Assembly: GCF_902635505.1 (NCBI RefSeq)
Contig: NC_045427.1
Coordinates: forward strand, 213,604,422-213,668,421
Direction of reading: 5' to 3'
Length of the DNA stretch: 64,000 nt
DNA from: Sarcophilus harrisii
Taxonomy: Eukaryota > Chordata > Mammalia > Dasyuromorphia > Dasyuridae
Part shown: in pieces, positions 12,531 to 23,947 of the stretch
Layout of the letters: every line of letters starts with the position of its first letter
Numbering within the stretch: the stretch's first letter is position 1
Position numbers and translations under genes: made by a program
Notes under the pieces: model-generated
Databases searched by the model: none
The model's input: only the letters and a program-made list of their open reading frames with translations
What the model was told of the DNA's origin: nothing

Positions 12531-15500
12531 AAAAGGACTCATATGTGCAAAAATGTTTGTAGCAGCCCTTTTTGTAGTGACAAAGAACTGGAAACTGAGT
12601 GGCTGCCCATCAGTTGGGAAATAGCTGAATAAGTTTTGGTATATGAATGTTATTATTGCTCTGTAAGAAATGATCAGCAAGATAATTTCAGGAAGATCTG
12701 GGCAGAATTACATGAACTGATGCTAAGTGAAGTGAGCAGAACCAGGAGAGCATTGTACATGGCAACAAGATGATTATATGATAATCAACATGGCTCTTTT
12801 CAACGATGTGGTGATTCAGGCCAACTCCAACAGACGTGATGGAGAGAGCCATTTGCATCTAGAAAAAGGACTATGGGGACTGAATGTGGATCACCTTTTT
12901 TTGTTATTATTGTTGTTGTTTGCTTTTTTTTTTTTCTTTTTTCCCTTTTGATCTGCTTTTTCTTGTGCAGCATGTTTAGAAGAATTGCACATGTTTAATC
13001 AATATGATTAAATGGTCCAATGATGGATTACTTGCTGTCTAGAGGAAAGGGCAGAGGGGGAGGGAAGGACAAAAATTTACAACACAAAGTTTTGCAAGGG
13101 TGAGTTAAAAACTATCTTTGCATGTATTTTGAAAAATAAAAGGTTATTATTATTTTCTTAAAAATCTCCACATACAACAAATCATTCACACTCTTCTTCC
13201 CTCCTCCCTACCAGATCAATAGGTAATCTAAATGAAGTATTACTATGTCACAATTTGTAGTTGCTGCACAAATATTTCCCATGTTCCCATGGTAGCAGCT
13301 AAATAGGAGATAGAAAGGAAGCCTCCAGTGCTTCCTTGACTAGAGGGAGTGGGATCACTTGTATAACCTGGGAGTAGAAGTTGTTTAGCTATAGATCCAG
13401 AAGCTAACATAGAGGAATTTTTCCACAAACAGTACTTCTTTCTCCCTATTATGCATATACTCTATCTGAGGAGCTTCTTCAGACATCCCGCGGCAGACTT
13501 ATTAGACAAATGGATACTTTTTTTTAGAGAGATCTCATAGCCTATTCTCCTCTTCTAGCAAAGCAGAGGCCTGACTCTACCCTACAGTAATCCTGCTTAC
13601 CCACCAAATCTCTCCTCAAGAAAGCACTAAAAAGAGATGATCATCCTTTCAACAGCTTAGACACTGAATATCATCTTTAATTTGTACATTTTGAACAGGA
13701 CTTTAGAAATCACTTGGTCCTCTGCCCGATGAGGAGATGGAAGCCCCAACAGGTTAAATGATGTGTCCAAGATCACACAGACAACAGAAGGGTTTAGGTC
13801 TAGAACCTCTCAATCCAGTGCCCATCCACATGAGGCTAAAAGACACCTACCTTGTTCATGACCACAATGAAAGGCAACTTGGTTTTATACAGGATACTGA
13901 AAAAACAATCAAGCAACAGTTAATAATAACTAGCATCCAGGCAAAGTGAAGTATGTGGTCAGTATCCAAGTACTACCTTTAGCTTAGAATGAAACTTTTC
14001 TAAGAGGAAAATTAACTCCCTCTCTGAAGACAACAACACAAACCCAAGCACATCTCAATATACCTGGCAACGTCAGATTTTAATGTTGTTAATTTGCAAT
14101 TGATTGCAAAGGTATTAGTTATTTCATACAGCTGATATAGAGGTGAAAACGTCATTGCTAGAATGATCAGTGTTGGCTGAGGAAGAGGGATGACAATATA
14201 CTTTCCTCCTCTGGGTAGAAATGGTAAATTATGGATGCAGAATTGTTGCATTTAAACAATCAGAAAGCATTTATCAAGGGCATACTATATCCCATTCACT
14301 GTCAGATGCAGCTGGATTGCTAGTTTTGATTAGTGGTTTTTCTTGTGATAAGCAAGTAAGGACTAAAAGAGAAGCAGCACTACAGTGGCATTGGGAGTTG
14401 AGCTCACTGGGAACAGGTAATGAAAAAAAAAAAAAGAGCCAATCATTTTTAAAAACTCCACTCTTCCTAGTAACATAATAAAGTTTCTAGTCAACCAGTT
14501 TGACTTGCTACATCTATAACAAAGGTGATACTTTCAAGAACCTCCAAATACAAATTCTCTTAATATGTAATAGTTTGTTCTGACCCAGCTTTTCATTTTC
14601 TAATGTCTCTACTTACATTTAAGCTAGCACAGTGGCCCTAGCCTATTGCTACTAACCATGATTAGTTTTGCTAATTCACCTATTTCTGCTATAAAATATC
14701 AGTTCTCAGTCTGAAAGGGAGTATTTTAGGCCTATACACTCAGTGGAGTGGAATGTCCTTGTTCACAATCCCCCTCAGATGAGCATTATGAGACCCTATT
14801 TATATAATTCTCAAGTTGGTGAGCCCAAGCTAGGGAATTCCTAGGGACAAGAAGCTTCAACAAAGAATCTTCTTAAAATCAACAAGAGGACTAAAATGGG
14901 AGGGCATGTTGCAGTGGTACACTGTGCCTTCCAGGGAGCCTTACCTGCATGCATACAACATGTTGGACATGAAGGTAACAGGGTTGGTGCTTCTAGATGT
15001 ATCCATTACATAAATGACAATTGTTGGAAAGGAGGAAGCCTAAAGAAACAAGGTGAGTCAAATCCTAATCAGAGGGGCAATTGCTTGATCCCAAATCACT
15101 CCATTACCTACCCAAGCAAAGGACATCCTGCTCTTTTTTCCATGCTTCAAAGTACTGGGCTATGGATCTGAAACTCAGCTCAGGTGCTTCCTCCTTCATG
15201 AAGCCCTCCTTGATATCTTCCCCACCCTGACCCCAAGTAGGGTTTAGTGATCTTCCCTTATCAAAAATCCCTTTACTAACTTATCTATACATATGCTCGG
15301 TCCTATTCTTTCCCCCAACAGATATAAACCACTTGTGGGCAGACTCTTGATTTTGTATTTTCCTTATTTAGCTCAGTGTTTGGCACATAGGTGGAACATA
15401 ATTTTTGTTAAAATGAACTGAAAATTGGGGTTTATCACCTAATCACTCCCCAACTATGATCTCTCACTCACAGGGTTAAAAACAAGACTCACCAAGGCTT

Positions 15501-18500
15501 CAGTGATAATTGTACCAGAAGCTGACCAAGTGAACACCTCAATCTGTCCAGGTGTATCAATCAAAACGTATCTGTTTCAAAGACAAATAAATATTACAAC
15601 TATGTAATAAAATATTCTGAAGGATTTATAATAGCCACTGCATAGAAAACTAAAAATACTAAGCTATATAATAGCTTAATACACAATATTGTTGACTCTT
15701 AAAATCAGACACCCAGTAATTTTAGATAGCACCAAAGTTCCAGTGGAGAAATACAAATAAAACATAGATATTATTAATTTGTGGTTTTCCAAGTCAATAT
15801 TCAATTTCTCTTTGAGACCACTAGTTTAGACCCCAAATTCTTAAAAGTCTGGTTTGTGACCCCACATATATGGATGGTCTCATGGACTTGCAAAACTGTG
15901 ATTTATTATCAGTAAATGTTTAGTTTATATATATATTTTATATACCTAAATGTCTAAAGTAATATAAAAATTTCTTAGGCAAAAAGGGGTAGTGAGGGGA
16001 AAATTTTTAAGAAGCCCCAGTACAGAGCTATTAAAAAAATCCATGGGTCAGATAAGCATTGCAGTAAGCCACTATCTAGTAGAAAATACTGAATAAAAAG
16101 ATTATACAAAACTTTCATTGTTACCTTTCTAAGCAAAATTATCACTCAGAAAGTGCTTAACAAAATTGGCATTCTCTCTCTTTGAGCTCTGTGAGTTTTA
16201 TTTACGTAAATTTAAGTGGAAAGGATGACTCAGAAAAGACAGACGAGAAAAAAAGGACCAAAGTAATGGTGCTCAGAAGGCAGGGAAGGAAGGCTTCCCA
16301 AGGGTACAGTAGGAGGCAAAAGACATAGGCCAGGCAATATCCCCACTATAAGACTCTCTTTTCATCAGTGACCTAAAGCATCTCTAGATGCTGATCTCTA
16401 GATCTCTAGAAGAACTTAGGAATTATCTAAGAATGTTCAGTTTAACAGTTTATTGCATATGGTTTTATGCAGTTCCTTAATTATTCATTTCTATTTGTTT
16501 CATATGTGTAATTTTTATCTGCTTCAAAAAAGAAGGCAAGAATCTAACGAAAGTTTTCTTTTATATGTCCCATAGTGCTCAGCACAGTGAGCGTATTAGA
16601 CACATATAAGGTGTTTAAAAAATACTTCTTGTATTTAATATGTATTGGACTACATGCTAGCTAGGGGAAAGGGTGGGTGGAGGGAAAGAGGGGAAAATTT
16701 GCAACAAGAGATTATGCAAGGATCAATGTTGGAAAAATTACCCCATGCATATGTTTTGTAAATAAAAAGCTTTAATAAAAATTTTTTTTAAAAAGTAGGA
16801 AAAAAAATACTTGTTGATGTAAAAGTTACTCACTGAGACATATTCTGGGACTTCTCAATAAACTTCATGACCTAAAAGGAAAAAGAAAAGGTTCCTGAAG
16901 ATCTTTAAGACATATATGAGTCAGAGATCCTCTCATGACAGCAGCAGCATACAAGATTCCTAGGTGGCAAATACATGATTAATTTTAGGGTGTCATATAC
17001 TCCAGACATTTCTCCCATTTCATGTCCTCCTATTCTCATAATAAATCACACACAGGTCCAAGTGACTTTGAAAAAAAAAAAAAAAACCAAAAAGACTTTC
17101 AGGTTTATAAAATAGTTTCTATGTTTTCTCATTTGGTCCTTGTGATAAACCCATAAGGTAGACACAGGCATTATTACTCTCATTTTATAGGATTCTGAGA
17201 CTCAAAAGGTAGACTGATTTATTCACAATCACACAATACTGAAGGCAGGACATAAAGCTAGGTCTAACACCCAGCCTAGAGCTCTTTTCTCTACACCATG
17301 CTCTTAAAGATCAATTATTTAAATAAAAATTACAACATTTATATAGCACTTTAAAGTGTGCAAAGTGATTGTATATATTAGCTCATCTGATACCTATAAA
17401 ACCTTTGTGAGAAAGGGAATATTACCACCTACCTTTTATAGATGAAGAAACTGAGGCTGAGAAAAGTTAATAGAATCACACAGTTAGTTTGCAGCTAAGG
17501 CAAGATTTGAATGCAAGTCTTCTTGCTTAGTGCAGGGAAGTCCAGCACTATTCTATTGTACTACTGTAAGGTAGCAATATGGTAGGGGTTCCAGTAATCA
17601 GGATTTAGAGCTGAGAAACCCAGTTCAAAAATCTGACTTTGGTCAAGGTATCTGAGCCTGCTATTACCATTTTGTGAAGTAGAGAAAGCAAAAATCTCAT
17701 GATAGAACTATTAATAGATTAGTGATCATAAAATTTTATACTTTATATTAATAAACACTTACCCTTCATCCACAGTGTGCCCACCAATGTAAGATCAGAA
17801 TGCAAGTCAGTAACAGAACAGAATTAGAACCTTGGACTTTATGGCTATAAATATTAAATATGAAGTAATAACAATAATTGCTCTGTTTCATACTCCAGGA
17901 TTTCTTTCCCAATTGTTTTCATATGCATATATAATCTTATTTTTATCAAACAAAAAGCCTTATGAGGTGTAAAAGATAGTTGAACAAATAAACACAGAAC
18001 GTTTTGAGTGACTTACCTAAGTCTACATGTCTAGAAAGACAGAGAGGTGGTATCAGAACTAAATCTCCTGAATCTTGAGCCCAAAGTTTTTCCCACTCTA
18101 CCATAGTAATCTTTCCTTACAGTTTTACTCAGTTAAAGCATTCGAACTAAAACAACTTTTGTGATTTCTTATATTTTATGTTCAGATTTACTAAGATCCT
18201 TTCCTCATAAAGTGGTCAAACTCAAGCAAATAAGATTCACAATCTTATTGTACTACAGAAGGGGAGAGATGCCTACCTGATCAAACCTGGTAGCAAAGAG
18301 ATTAAGGGAGGTCACTATGCCGCCATTGGGTCCAAGTCCATATCTAAATACAAGTTTAGGAATTCAAATGTTTACAACAATTCAACAGAGTTCATATTTA
18401 ATGTGCCATAGAGACAAACATCACTCTGACATTAACCTAACAGAGAAACGCTTTGAAAAACTGCAAATTCAATCCCAAATTAACACAGAAGTTTCTAAAT

Positions 18501-21500
18501 TAATTATATTATCTTTTCCAGACCCAGCCTTCATTTTTATCCCTTAAAAATTAGTTATTTTATTATATTCACATATTTGAACTAGCATTTATCATGAAAT
18601 ATGAACTATACTACAAGTCTTTTACATTTATAAACTTACCCAGAAAAAAACAAATAGGAGTTAAGAAACACTAGTACACATATGAAAAAGGATACTGTTT
18701 CATGACTTCCTTGTACTTCACTGTGTCTCGAATATCTAAAATAATAATCATAATAATAATCAGACCCACATTTGGAAGATCTCATTCTTTTAGAATATAA
18801 CATTTTAAAGCATTGCTCAAAAATATAGAGCAATTAAGTAACTTCTATTTCTTTTTAAATGAAGAATTTCTCTCTCACCATCAGAATTGGAAACAGAATG
18901 GGTAAAGAAACAGTGTTACATGAAGGAAGAATAAAATGGGTAGTTTCAATCTATTAACCCTTATTATTCCTGATATTATTCCTCCTCTCTCTCAGCAGGT
19001 ACTAGCAGTCAGACTTCTAAGCTACCTTAGACAATTTCCTGTTGGACCAGTTTTTCATACTGGGTCTCCTTGGGTACAAAGGTATAATTATCAAAGCAGT
19101 TTATACAGTAACCTGGAAGTTCACAAAGAGAAAAGGGAACTTCCAGTTACAGGGCAGTGATGTTCCCATGGAATGGTGGGCTGGAGTAGAATTAGGAAAT
19201 GTACAAAATTTTTCTTTCAGGGCCAAAATTCAAAGACAAATTACCCAAATATGAACATGACATTTAGAATTAAGTTACAAATTTCATTCTGTTTCCCTAC
19301 TTCCCAACTCCTTCTAAGGAATGAATGTATCAATTCAATTCAGCAAAAACTTATTAAATGTTTATTTAACAAAGGAAAATACTCTACTAGTTACTGGGAA
19401 TACAGAGGTGATTTTGTCCTTGAGTAGTTATAATCTAAGGGGGTTATCACACATAGACACTAACACAAGCAAGATAACAAATAAAATGTGGTAGGACAAA
19501 GGAAGAGTCTATACAAAGGTCTAAAAGAAAAATAAGGAAGGAGCTAAAACTTGCAGGTTGAAGATGGGGAGAAGAGATAGGAAAAAGGCAAGACTTTTTG
19601 AAAAACGAACATATTAACTGGGTCACGTTGGTCAAAAAGTATTCATTAAGGACCTATGTGCTAGGAACTGTGCTAAGCTCTAAGAATACAAAAAGAGACA
19701 AAAGACACCCTGTTCTCAAGGAGCTCACAACATAATAGGGGAAAATCAAGAAAGCAACAGATAGGTAATACAACTCCTCTCACAGCATGAGCTACATCCC
19801 ACACAAGGCTGAGAAGAACCTCAAAACTCATTTCATCTTGAACTCTTGATCAGGAATCTCCTCTTCAAAATCCCCAATGAGTGAGTAGTCACAAAGCCTC
19901 CATTTGCAAACCTAGGTGCCCAAACAGACAATCCCATTTCTGGATAAACTCTGATTATTATATCATTTTTCCTTGAGGGAACTTGGAGGGACCAAGTCCA
20001 ATCTCTTCATTTTATAAAGAAACTGTATCACAGGAAGATTACATGATTTACACATGGTGATATGGCTAGAAAGTACTTAAGACTAGAATTCAGAATTTTC
20101 TAACTCTAAGTCTAGTGTCTTAGATACAAAACCACAATATATTTGGGGTGTTACACGGAAAGGCATTTATAAACTTTAACACAATGGAACCTTCATTTTA
20201 AGTAAGTGTCTAGGTCAACCACGTTCATTTCTTTACTCATTCAAACCTCTCTAAAAAATTTTCTACACCGGGCCCTCAGTTTTCCTTTCCCTCTCACAAC
20301 TCCTCAGTTTCTTTCCACATATGTTGTCTTTCCACATTAAAATGTTAGCTCTTTGAGGGCAGGGACTATCATCCCCAGCACTTAACATGGTACCTGACAC
20401 TTAATAACAGCACTTACATATAATATAGTATTACAGAATAGTATACATAATATAATAAAGACAGCATTTAATAAGTATTTACTCATTTGAGCTGAATTAT
20501 GTTAAATCAAAAATTTATTTTTCTGAAACTTTCACTTATTGCTCTAAGTTGGAGAGGCAGCACAACATAATGGAAATATCCTGAGTCTTAAAATCAAAAA
20601 GACCACGGTTTGAAGCAGGTTCTGATACACTCTAGCTGTTAATTCTAGGAGAGAACATCTATAAACTTTATCTTTAAAATACACACAACACAGAATAGAA
20701 GGAATATTACCCAGCAGTTTCATGATATAACTATTACCTAAAAAGATGACAAAAATACAGCCATTGTTTAGAGTTGGGGATTGCCCTGAATTGTGTTTTC
20801 CTACTCATGTTCCTTACAGCTAGACTTTTTTTTTATTATTGTTATTAAAGTCTTTTAATTTTCTTTTTCTTTTTTTCCCTTTATATTAGTCCTTGTAAAA
20901 CCTTGTGTTCTAATTTTTCCTTCCCTTCCCCAACAAGCTCCCTAGATGCCAAGTAGTCCAATATATGTTAAACATGGTAGAAGTAGATGTTAAATGCAAT
21001 ATATGTATACATATTTATACAATTATCTTGCTGCACAAGAAAAATCAAATCAAACCAAAAAAAAAAAAAAGAGAAAGAAAATGAAATGCAAGCAAACAAC
21101 AACAAAAAGAGTGAAAATGCTATTTTGGGAACCACACTCAGTCTCCACAGTCCTCCCTCTGAATGCAGATGGCTCTCTTCATCACAAGATCATTGGAACT
21201 GGCCTGAATCGTCTCATTGTTGGAAAAGAGCCATGTCCATCAGAACTCATCATAGTATAGTCTTGTTGTTGCCATGTATAATGATCTCCTGGTTCTGCTC
21301 ATTTCACTTAGCATTAGTTCCTGTAAGTTTCTCCAGACCTCTCTGAAATCATCCTGCTAATCATTTCTTACATAACAATAATATTCCATATGTACCATAC
21401 TTTATTCAACCATTCTCCAACTGATGGGCATCCATTCAGTCTCCAGTTTCTTGCCACTACAAAGAGGGTTGCCACAAAAATTTCTGCATATGTGGGTCCC

Positions 21501-23903
21501 TTTCCCTCCTTTAAGATCACTTTGGGATATAAGCCCAGTAGAAACACTGCTGGGTCAAAGGGCATGCACAATGTGTGGTAGCCCTTTGGGCATAGCTCCA
21601 AATTACAGCTAGATTTCTGTAGGTTTGTGTCTGCCACCTACCACTCTCTAGATACTATATGTATTGCTAGAAGAGTATGACCCAAATGTTTATGGATTTA
21701 CTGTTATCTTTTGAATGATATTTGCTTTTGTGTTCTTAGTAAATGGTATGTTATGGTCAAAAGAAATACTATTTACACAGTACAAGAGGATCAAAGGATT
21801 GTATAGTTAGAGCTGGAAGGGACCTTAGGGACCCTTTCATTTTACAGATGAAGGAACTGGGTCATCAGGAGTTTAAATGACCTGCCCAGGGTCAGACAAT
21901 GATAAAGAATCTGAAACTGGATTTGAACCCAGGACTTCATGATTCTAAGTCATTACCTTATCCATTATACCCCACTGCCTCTAGGGTTTTGTAAGGAAAG
22001 CTACATGTAAACCTTGTAAATCCAAATTATTATGTTACTGACTTCTAGGGTCTAATATTTTTTCCATATGATATAGTTTTCCCCCTACATCTTCTCCAAG
22101 CTAAATATCTCCCCTTCCTTTAAATGACCCACATATAGCAAGGTCTCAAAAGTCCCATCTCATCCACCCTGCCCTTCTCTGGATATACTCCAATCTGTCA
22201 ATGATATTCTCAAAAGGTGGAACTCAGAGCTCCTTACAATATTCCAGATGCAGTCTATGGCATTCTAAGCAGAATAAACACAAATTATGAATGAGTCTTT
22301 CAGTAAGCATTTATGACAGGAATACTTGAAAAAAATAACCTTACATCATGATCCGGCTTAAAAAGTTGCAAAGATTTTCTGATATAAAATGCATATCGAT
22401 TTGTACAATTAAGTATATTTTCAAGTAATTATCACTTATCCCACTTTGCCTCTCCCCTAGCAAATCATTCACTTAACAAATATTTGAATAAATAAATTTC
22501 TGATACAGAGAATGAAACAACTTTTCAGTCCAAATCTTCAACACTGTTGCAAACTAAAATTAAGAACTTAAAAACTCTCCTTCAATTTATAGATAATTTA
22601 TGACCAAAGACAATATGATGTCAGGCTACCCAAAAAGGTCAGAAGCACAGTAAAATCATAGCTTGGGAATCAGAAAGCCCTAAAATAAAACAAATCTAAG
22701 TGACATTAAGAGTTAATAACACAGGGTCACAAATATAAACAGGAACAATAAGTCATCCTCTAGAAAAATAATGAAAAATGAAGTTTTTAAAATGGGAACA
22801 ATTAAACTGTTTAAAACTTACAGTTTAATTGTACAAAAATGAATGAGGTGCTACGGTCAGGGGCAGATTCCTAATTACGGGTGGCTTTTATGATTAGCAG
22901 TTGTCAGGAATGGTAAAGTTGGCACTCATGATTTCCATGTAGACTAAATGGCTGATTTAGTTGTCAGATGTTTGTTAACTAATAGATTGTAAGATTACAT
23001 AAATCAATAATCATTAAGTATTTCCACACATAGCCCTCAAGATGCCCCAGGTTTCTTCCAAGTCTAAGAACAACTTGAGCCTCTTAGAATTTCTCAACAT
23101 TTATTGTGGAGTTAAATGTCTTCACTGGTTTCAAATTAATCCCATACATAAGTTTATTTGTATGTTTTCCCTCATATTGTGCCCCCTATTAGACGGTGAG
23201 TTCCTTTCCAGCAGGAGCTTTTATATTTTTTTAAACGTCTTTTACCGTTTTTTTCTTGCATCCCCAGTACCTAGTCCAGTGCCTGCCGCACAGCAGACAC
23301 TTAATAAATGCTTATTAATTGACTAACTGTTGGAGAGCTGACCTCTGGTCCTCAATTCCCCAAATCTTGGCAATTAGTATCCTAACTCCAGCTGCTCTAA
23401 CAGAGTGGAGCGACTGCGCAGGCTGGGACACTGACAAGAGCTCACAGGTATCCAGTGCCCGACCTGCAAGTTTTTTAGGGCTCTGAAAGCTGCGCAGCTC
23501 CTCGACATATCAGACCCATCCTCGCAGCGACTCACCAATGTTGGCTGGAAAGGGGACCTCGTGCACCGCAGGATCCAAGTTGATCACGTAGGGCGGCGAA
23601 CCCAGGCCGTGAAGGTATCCCGTGAGCCTCTGCGGGAGAGAACGGCGGGAAACAAGACGAAGGTGAACGTGGTCCCCCCACAAACCATCATCCCGATCCC
23701 GGGTCAGCTACAACCTGGGTCCCTCCAAATGCCTCTCCCCACCTCTCGTTACCGTGCCCCACCTGTACGAAGGTCGTCTTCCCGGACCCCGCCATCCCAA
23801 GCACTAGGAGACACACTGAAGACTGAGGCCCGGGTTGAAGTTGGGGCCGGAGCCGGGGGCCTTCCTTTGCCTCCGGAGTCTCAGCTCCCACCGAGGTATC
23901 CAT
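6637..23903 (-). CDS. GPN1: GPN1, GPN-loop GTPase 1 (XAB1), 12 coding exons, 3' part outside window
   Basis: GPN1 is a small GTPase that, with GPN3, supports assembly and nuclear import of RNA polymerase II; it was also named XPA-binding protein 1. Twelve exons on the minus strand join in one frame with GT-AG borders and give about 320 residues. Seen: Walker A motif GMAGSGKTT near residues 36-44 (exon 1), the family-defining Gly-Pro-Asn loop GLGPNGG (exon 4), the G3 motif DTPGQIE (exon 6) and the G4 motif NKTD split over exons 8 and 9. The start ATG (23901-23903) is chosen because the protein then begins with a short acidic lead before the conserved [15 protein letters not shown]. The last exons (acidic tail of about 50 residues in human) are not found between 1 and 6636, so they must lie left of the window behind an intron longer than 6.6 kb. 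Identification rests on remembered human protein sequence and synteny. Confidence 0.96.
7660..8320 (+). mobile_element. L2 LINE fragment split by a solo LTR
   Basis: Left part 7660-7831 resembles the end of L2 ORF2 (CACAGGGACCACCTGCTCC); right part 8191-8320 is the L2 3' end (GCCTTGCACATAGTGGGTACTCAA). Old and diverged. Confidence 0.65.
7838..8184 (+). mobile_element. Solo LTR of an endogenous retrovirus
   Basis: A 347-bp segment begins TGTAAAGGG, ends CACA, and holds an AATAAA signal near its 3' part. It is flanked by 6-bp direct repeats TATAAT (7832-7837 and 8185-8190). No internal region. A 6-bp site duplication fits a class II-like family; the exact family is not known to me. It interrupts an L2 copy, so it is younger than that copy. 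A fossil remnant with no coding capacity. Confidence 0.7.
8711..8750 (-). CDS. GPN1: GPN1 coding exon 11
   Basis: A 40-bp exon reading (R)[13 protein letters not shown], bounded by TCTAG| and |GTAAG. Confidence 0.92.
8751..10390. other. GPN1 introns 10 and 9, mostly unique
   Basis: Apart from exon 10, nothing is recognised except a possible L2-like stretch at about 10140-10380. Small open frames at 9302-9484 and 9757-10074 have no support. Confidence 0.45.
9460..9542 (-). CDS. GPN1: GPN1 coding exon 10
   Basis: An 83-bp exon reading [18 protein letters not shown] and on to EEYE(R). The segment SAVLGTG corresponds to the G5 region. Confidence 0.94.
10395..10530 (+). mobile_element. MIR SINE
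   Basis: Core AGTGCCTACTTACTATGTGC, CAGGCACTGTG and a degraded CATTTCACAGTTAAGAG, typical of MIR. Confidence 0.7.
10923..11069 (-). CDS. GPN1: GPN1 coding exon 9 (G4 motif)
   Basis: 49 codons beginning [20 protein letters not shown] and ending EFYNSLR. Nearly identical to the human protein as remembered; phase 0 at both ends. Confidence 0.96.
11590..12085 (+). mobile_element. L2 LINE fragments
   Basis: Old L2 3'-end sequence (TTGAGGGGAAGGACTGTCTT, CCTGGCATGTAACAAGTGC), followed by a second diverged L2-like stretch ending GAATGTTTGCTGAACTGA. Confidence 0.55.
12370..13165 (+). mobile_element. L1 LINE 3' fragment with internal poly(A) expansion
   Basis: 5'-truncated L1 end in GPN1 intron 8. 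It contains a 59-base A tract (12470-12528) inside the element, expanded from the usual short A run after AGAGAT. Ends near AAAATAAAAGGTTATTATT. Confidence 0.85.
12470..12528 (+). repeat. Uninterrupted A59 tract
   Basis: Pure A run inside L1 sequence. Length is likely variable between individuals and prone to assembly error. Confidence 0.9.
13690..13830 (+). mobile_element. MIR-like therian SINE fragment
   Basis: Diverged core (GATGAGGAGATGGAAGCCCC, CCAAGATCACACAG) just upstream of GPN1 exon 8. Confidence 0.45.
13851..13896 (-). CDS. GPN1: GPN1 coding exon 8
   Basis: A 46-bp exon reading (S)[15 protein letters not shown]. It ends in the first half of the G4 guanine-specificity motif NK/TD. 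Confidence 0.95.
14945..15039 (-). CDS. GPN1: GPN1 coding exon 7
   Basis: A 95-bp exon reading [20 protein letters not shown] and on to MLYAC. Borders are TTTAG| and |GTAAGG. Confidence 0.95.
15165..15425 (+). mobile_element. L2 LINE 3' fragment
   Basis: AGCTCAGGTGCTTCCTCCTT and the 3' end GTTTGGCACATAGG are diagnostic of L2. Confidence 0.65.
15493..15571 (-). CDS. GPN1: GPN1 coding exon 6 (G3 motif)
   Basis: A 79-bp exon with [19 protein letters not shown]. The switch II G3 sequence DTPGQ is intact. Confidence 0.95.
15815..16025. mobile_element. Probable non-autonomous DNA transposon
   Basis: Contains TTATTATCAGTAAATGTTTA and AAGAAGCCCCAGTACAG, resembling a widespread marsupial hAT-like repeat. 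Family not certain. Confidence 0.35.
16625..16800 (+). mobile_element. L1 LINE 3' end
   Basis: Short 5'-truncated copy with GATCAATGTTGGAAAAATTA and AATAAAAAGC before an A/T-rich tail, 34 bp from GPN1 exon 5. Confidence 0.85.
16834..16871 (-). CDS. GPN1: GPN1 coding exon 5
   Basis: A 38-bp exon reading [12 protein letters not shown](Q), with borders TTTTAG| and |GTGAGT. Phase 2 at the donor fits the next exon. Confidence 0.93.
17090..17570 (+). mobile_element. Two MIR SINE copies
   Basis: Copies at about 17095-17300 and 17330-17570, the second with TATAGATGAAGAAACTGAGG and TCACACAGTTAG. Confidence 0.7.
18277..18343 (-). CDS. GPN1: GPN1 coding exon 4 (GPN loop)
   Basis: A 67-bp exon encoding (Q)[16 protein letters not shown] and onward to FDQ. 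It contains the Gly-Pro-Asn loop that inserts into the partner active site in GPN dimers. Confidence 0.95.
18696..18735 (-). CDS. GPN1: GPN1 coding exon 3
   Basis: A 40-bp exon reading (D)[12 protein letters not shown](Q). The acceptor is TTTAG|; the donor |GTATCC is a weak match to consensus. The intron to exon 2 is 4.8 kb and holds L1, CR1/L3 and MIR relics. Confidence 0.93.
19640..20130. mobile_element. MIR-related repeat pieces
   Basis: About 19640-19780 carries CTATGTGCTAGGAACTGTGC and CAAGGAGCTCACAA; about 19975-20130 is a diverged MIR3/THER-like piece. GPN1 intron 2. Confidence 0.45.
20825..21602 (-). mobile_element. 5'-truncated L1 with target-site duplication
   Basis: Antisense L1 3' end of 778 bp, with its tail as a T-rich run at left. 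Flanked by perfect 11-bp direct repeats TTACAGCTAGA (20814-20824, 21603-21613), a standard L1 insertion mark. Confidence 0.9.
21790..21985 (+). mobile_element. MIR3/THER-like SINE
   Basis: TTAGAGCTGGAAGGGACCTT, then CCAGGGTCAGACAATG, then GATTTGAACCCAGGACTTC. Confidence 0.6.
22030..22290 (+). mobile_element. CR1/L3 LINE relic
   Basis: Diverged CR1-type 3' sequence (CTTCTCTGGATATACTCC, AATATTCCAGATGCAGTCTA). Confidence 0.55.
22290..23225. other. GPN1 intron 2, unique part
   Basis: AT-rich; no exon or repeat recognised. Confidence 0.45.
23229..23325 (+). mobile_element. L2 LINE 3' end
   Basis: CAGTGCCTGCCGCACAGCAG followed by ACTTAATAAATGCTTATT, the L2 terminus. Confidence 0.7.
23536..23629 (-). 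CDS. GPN1: GPN1 coding exon 2
   Basis: Codons 48-79, containing [18 protein letters not shown], which is strongly conserved in GPN1. It is flanked by CGCAG| and |GTGAG. The intron to exon 1 is only 133 bp. Confidence 0.95.
23763..23903 (-). CDS. GPN1: GPN1 coding exon 1
   Basis: Codons 1-47, from the ATG to the end of the Walker A helix (GSGKTTFVQ). The donor reads CAG|GTGGGG. An upstream in-frame ATG at 24006-24008 could add 35 residues, but it would overlap the CCDC121 start region and has no similarity to the known N-terminus. Confidence 0.95.
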
Positions 23904-23947
23904 CTCCCTACAGAGTAAGGCAACGCCTGCGCAAAGCGACGCCGGAA
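23904..23947. promoter_or_regulatory. Bidirectional GPN1/CCDC121 core promoter region
   Basis: The 44 bp between the two divergent start codons, set in GC- and CpG-rich DNA (about 23.4-24.1 kb). It carries an NRF1-like CTGCGCA and an ETS/GABPA-like CCGGAA abutting the CCDC121 ATG. A second NRF1-like CTGCGCAGGC lies near 23417. No TATA box is seen. Binding and start sites are inferred from motifs only. Confidence 0.6.

Noticed and set aside
23561-23947. Upstream extension of the CCDC121 frame from an ATG at 23561
   Set aside because: It runs antisense over GPN1 exons 1 and 2, whose coding sequence explains its conservation; no independent support for translation.
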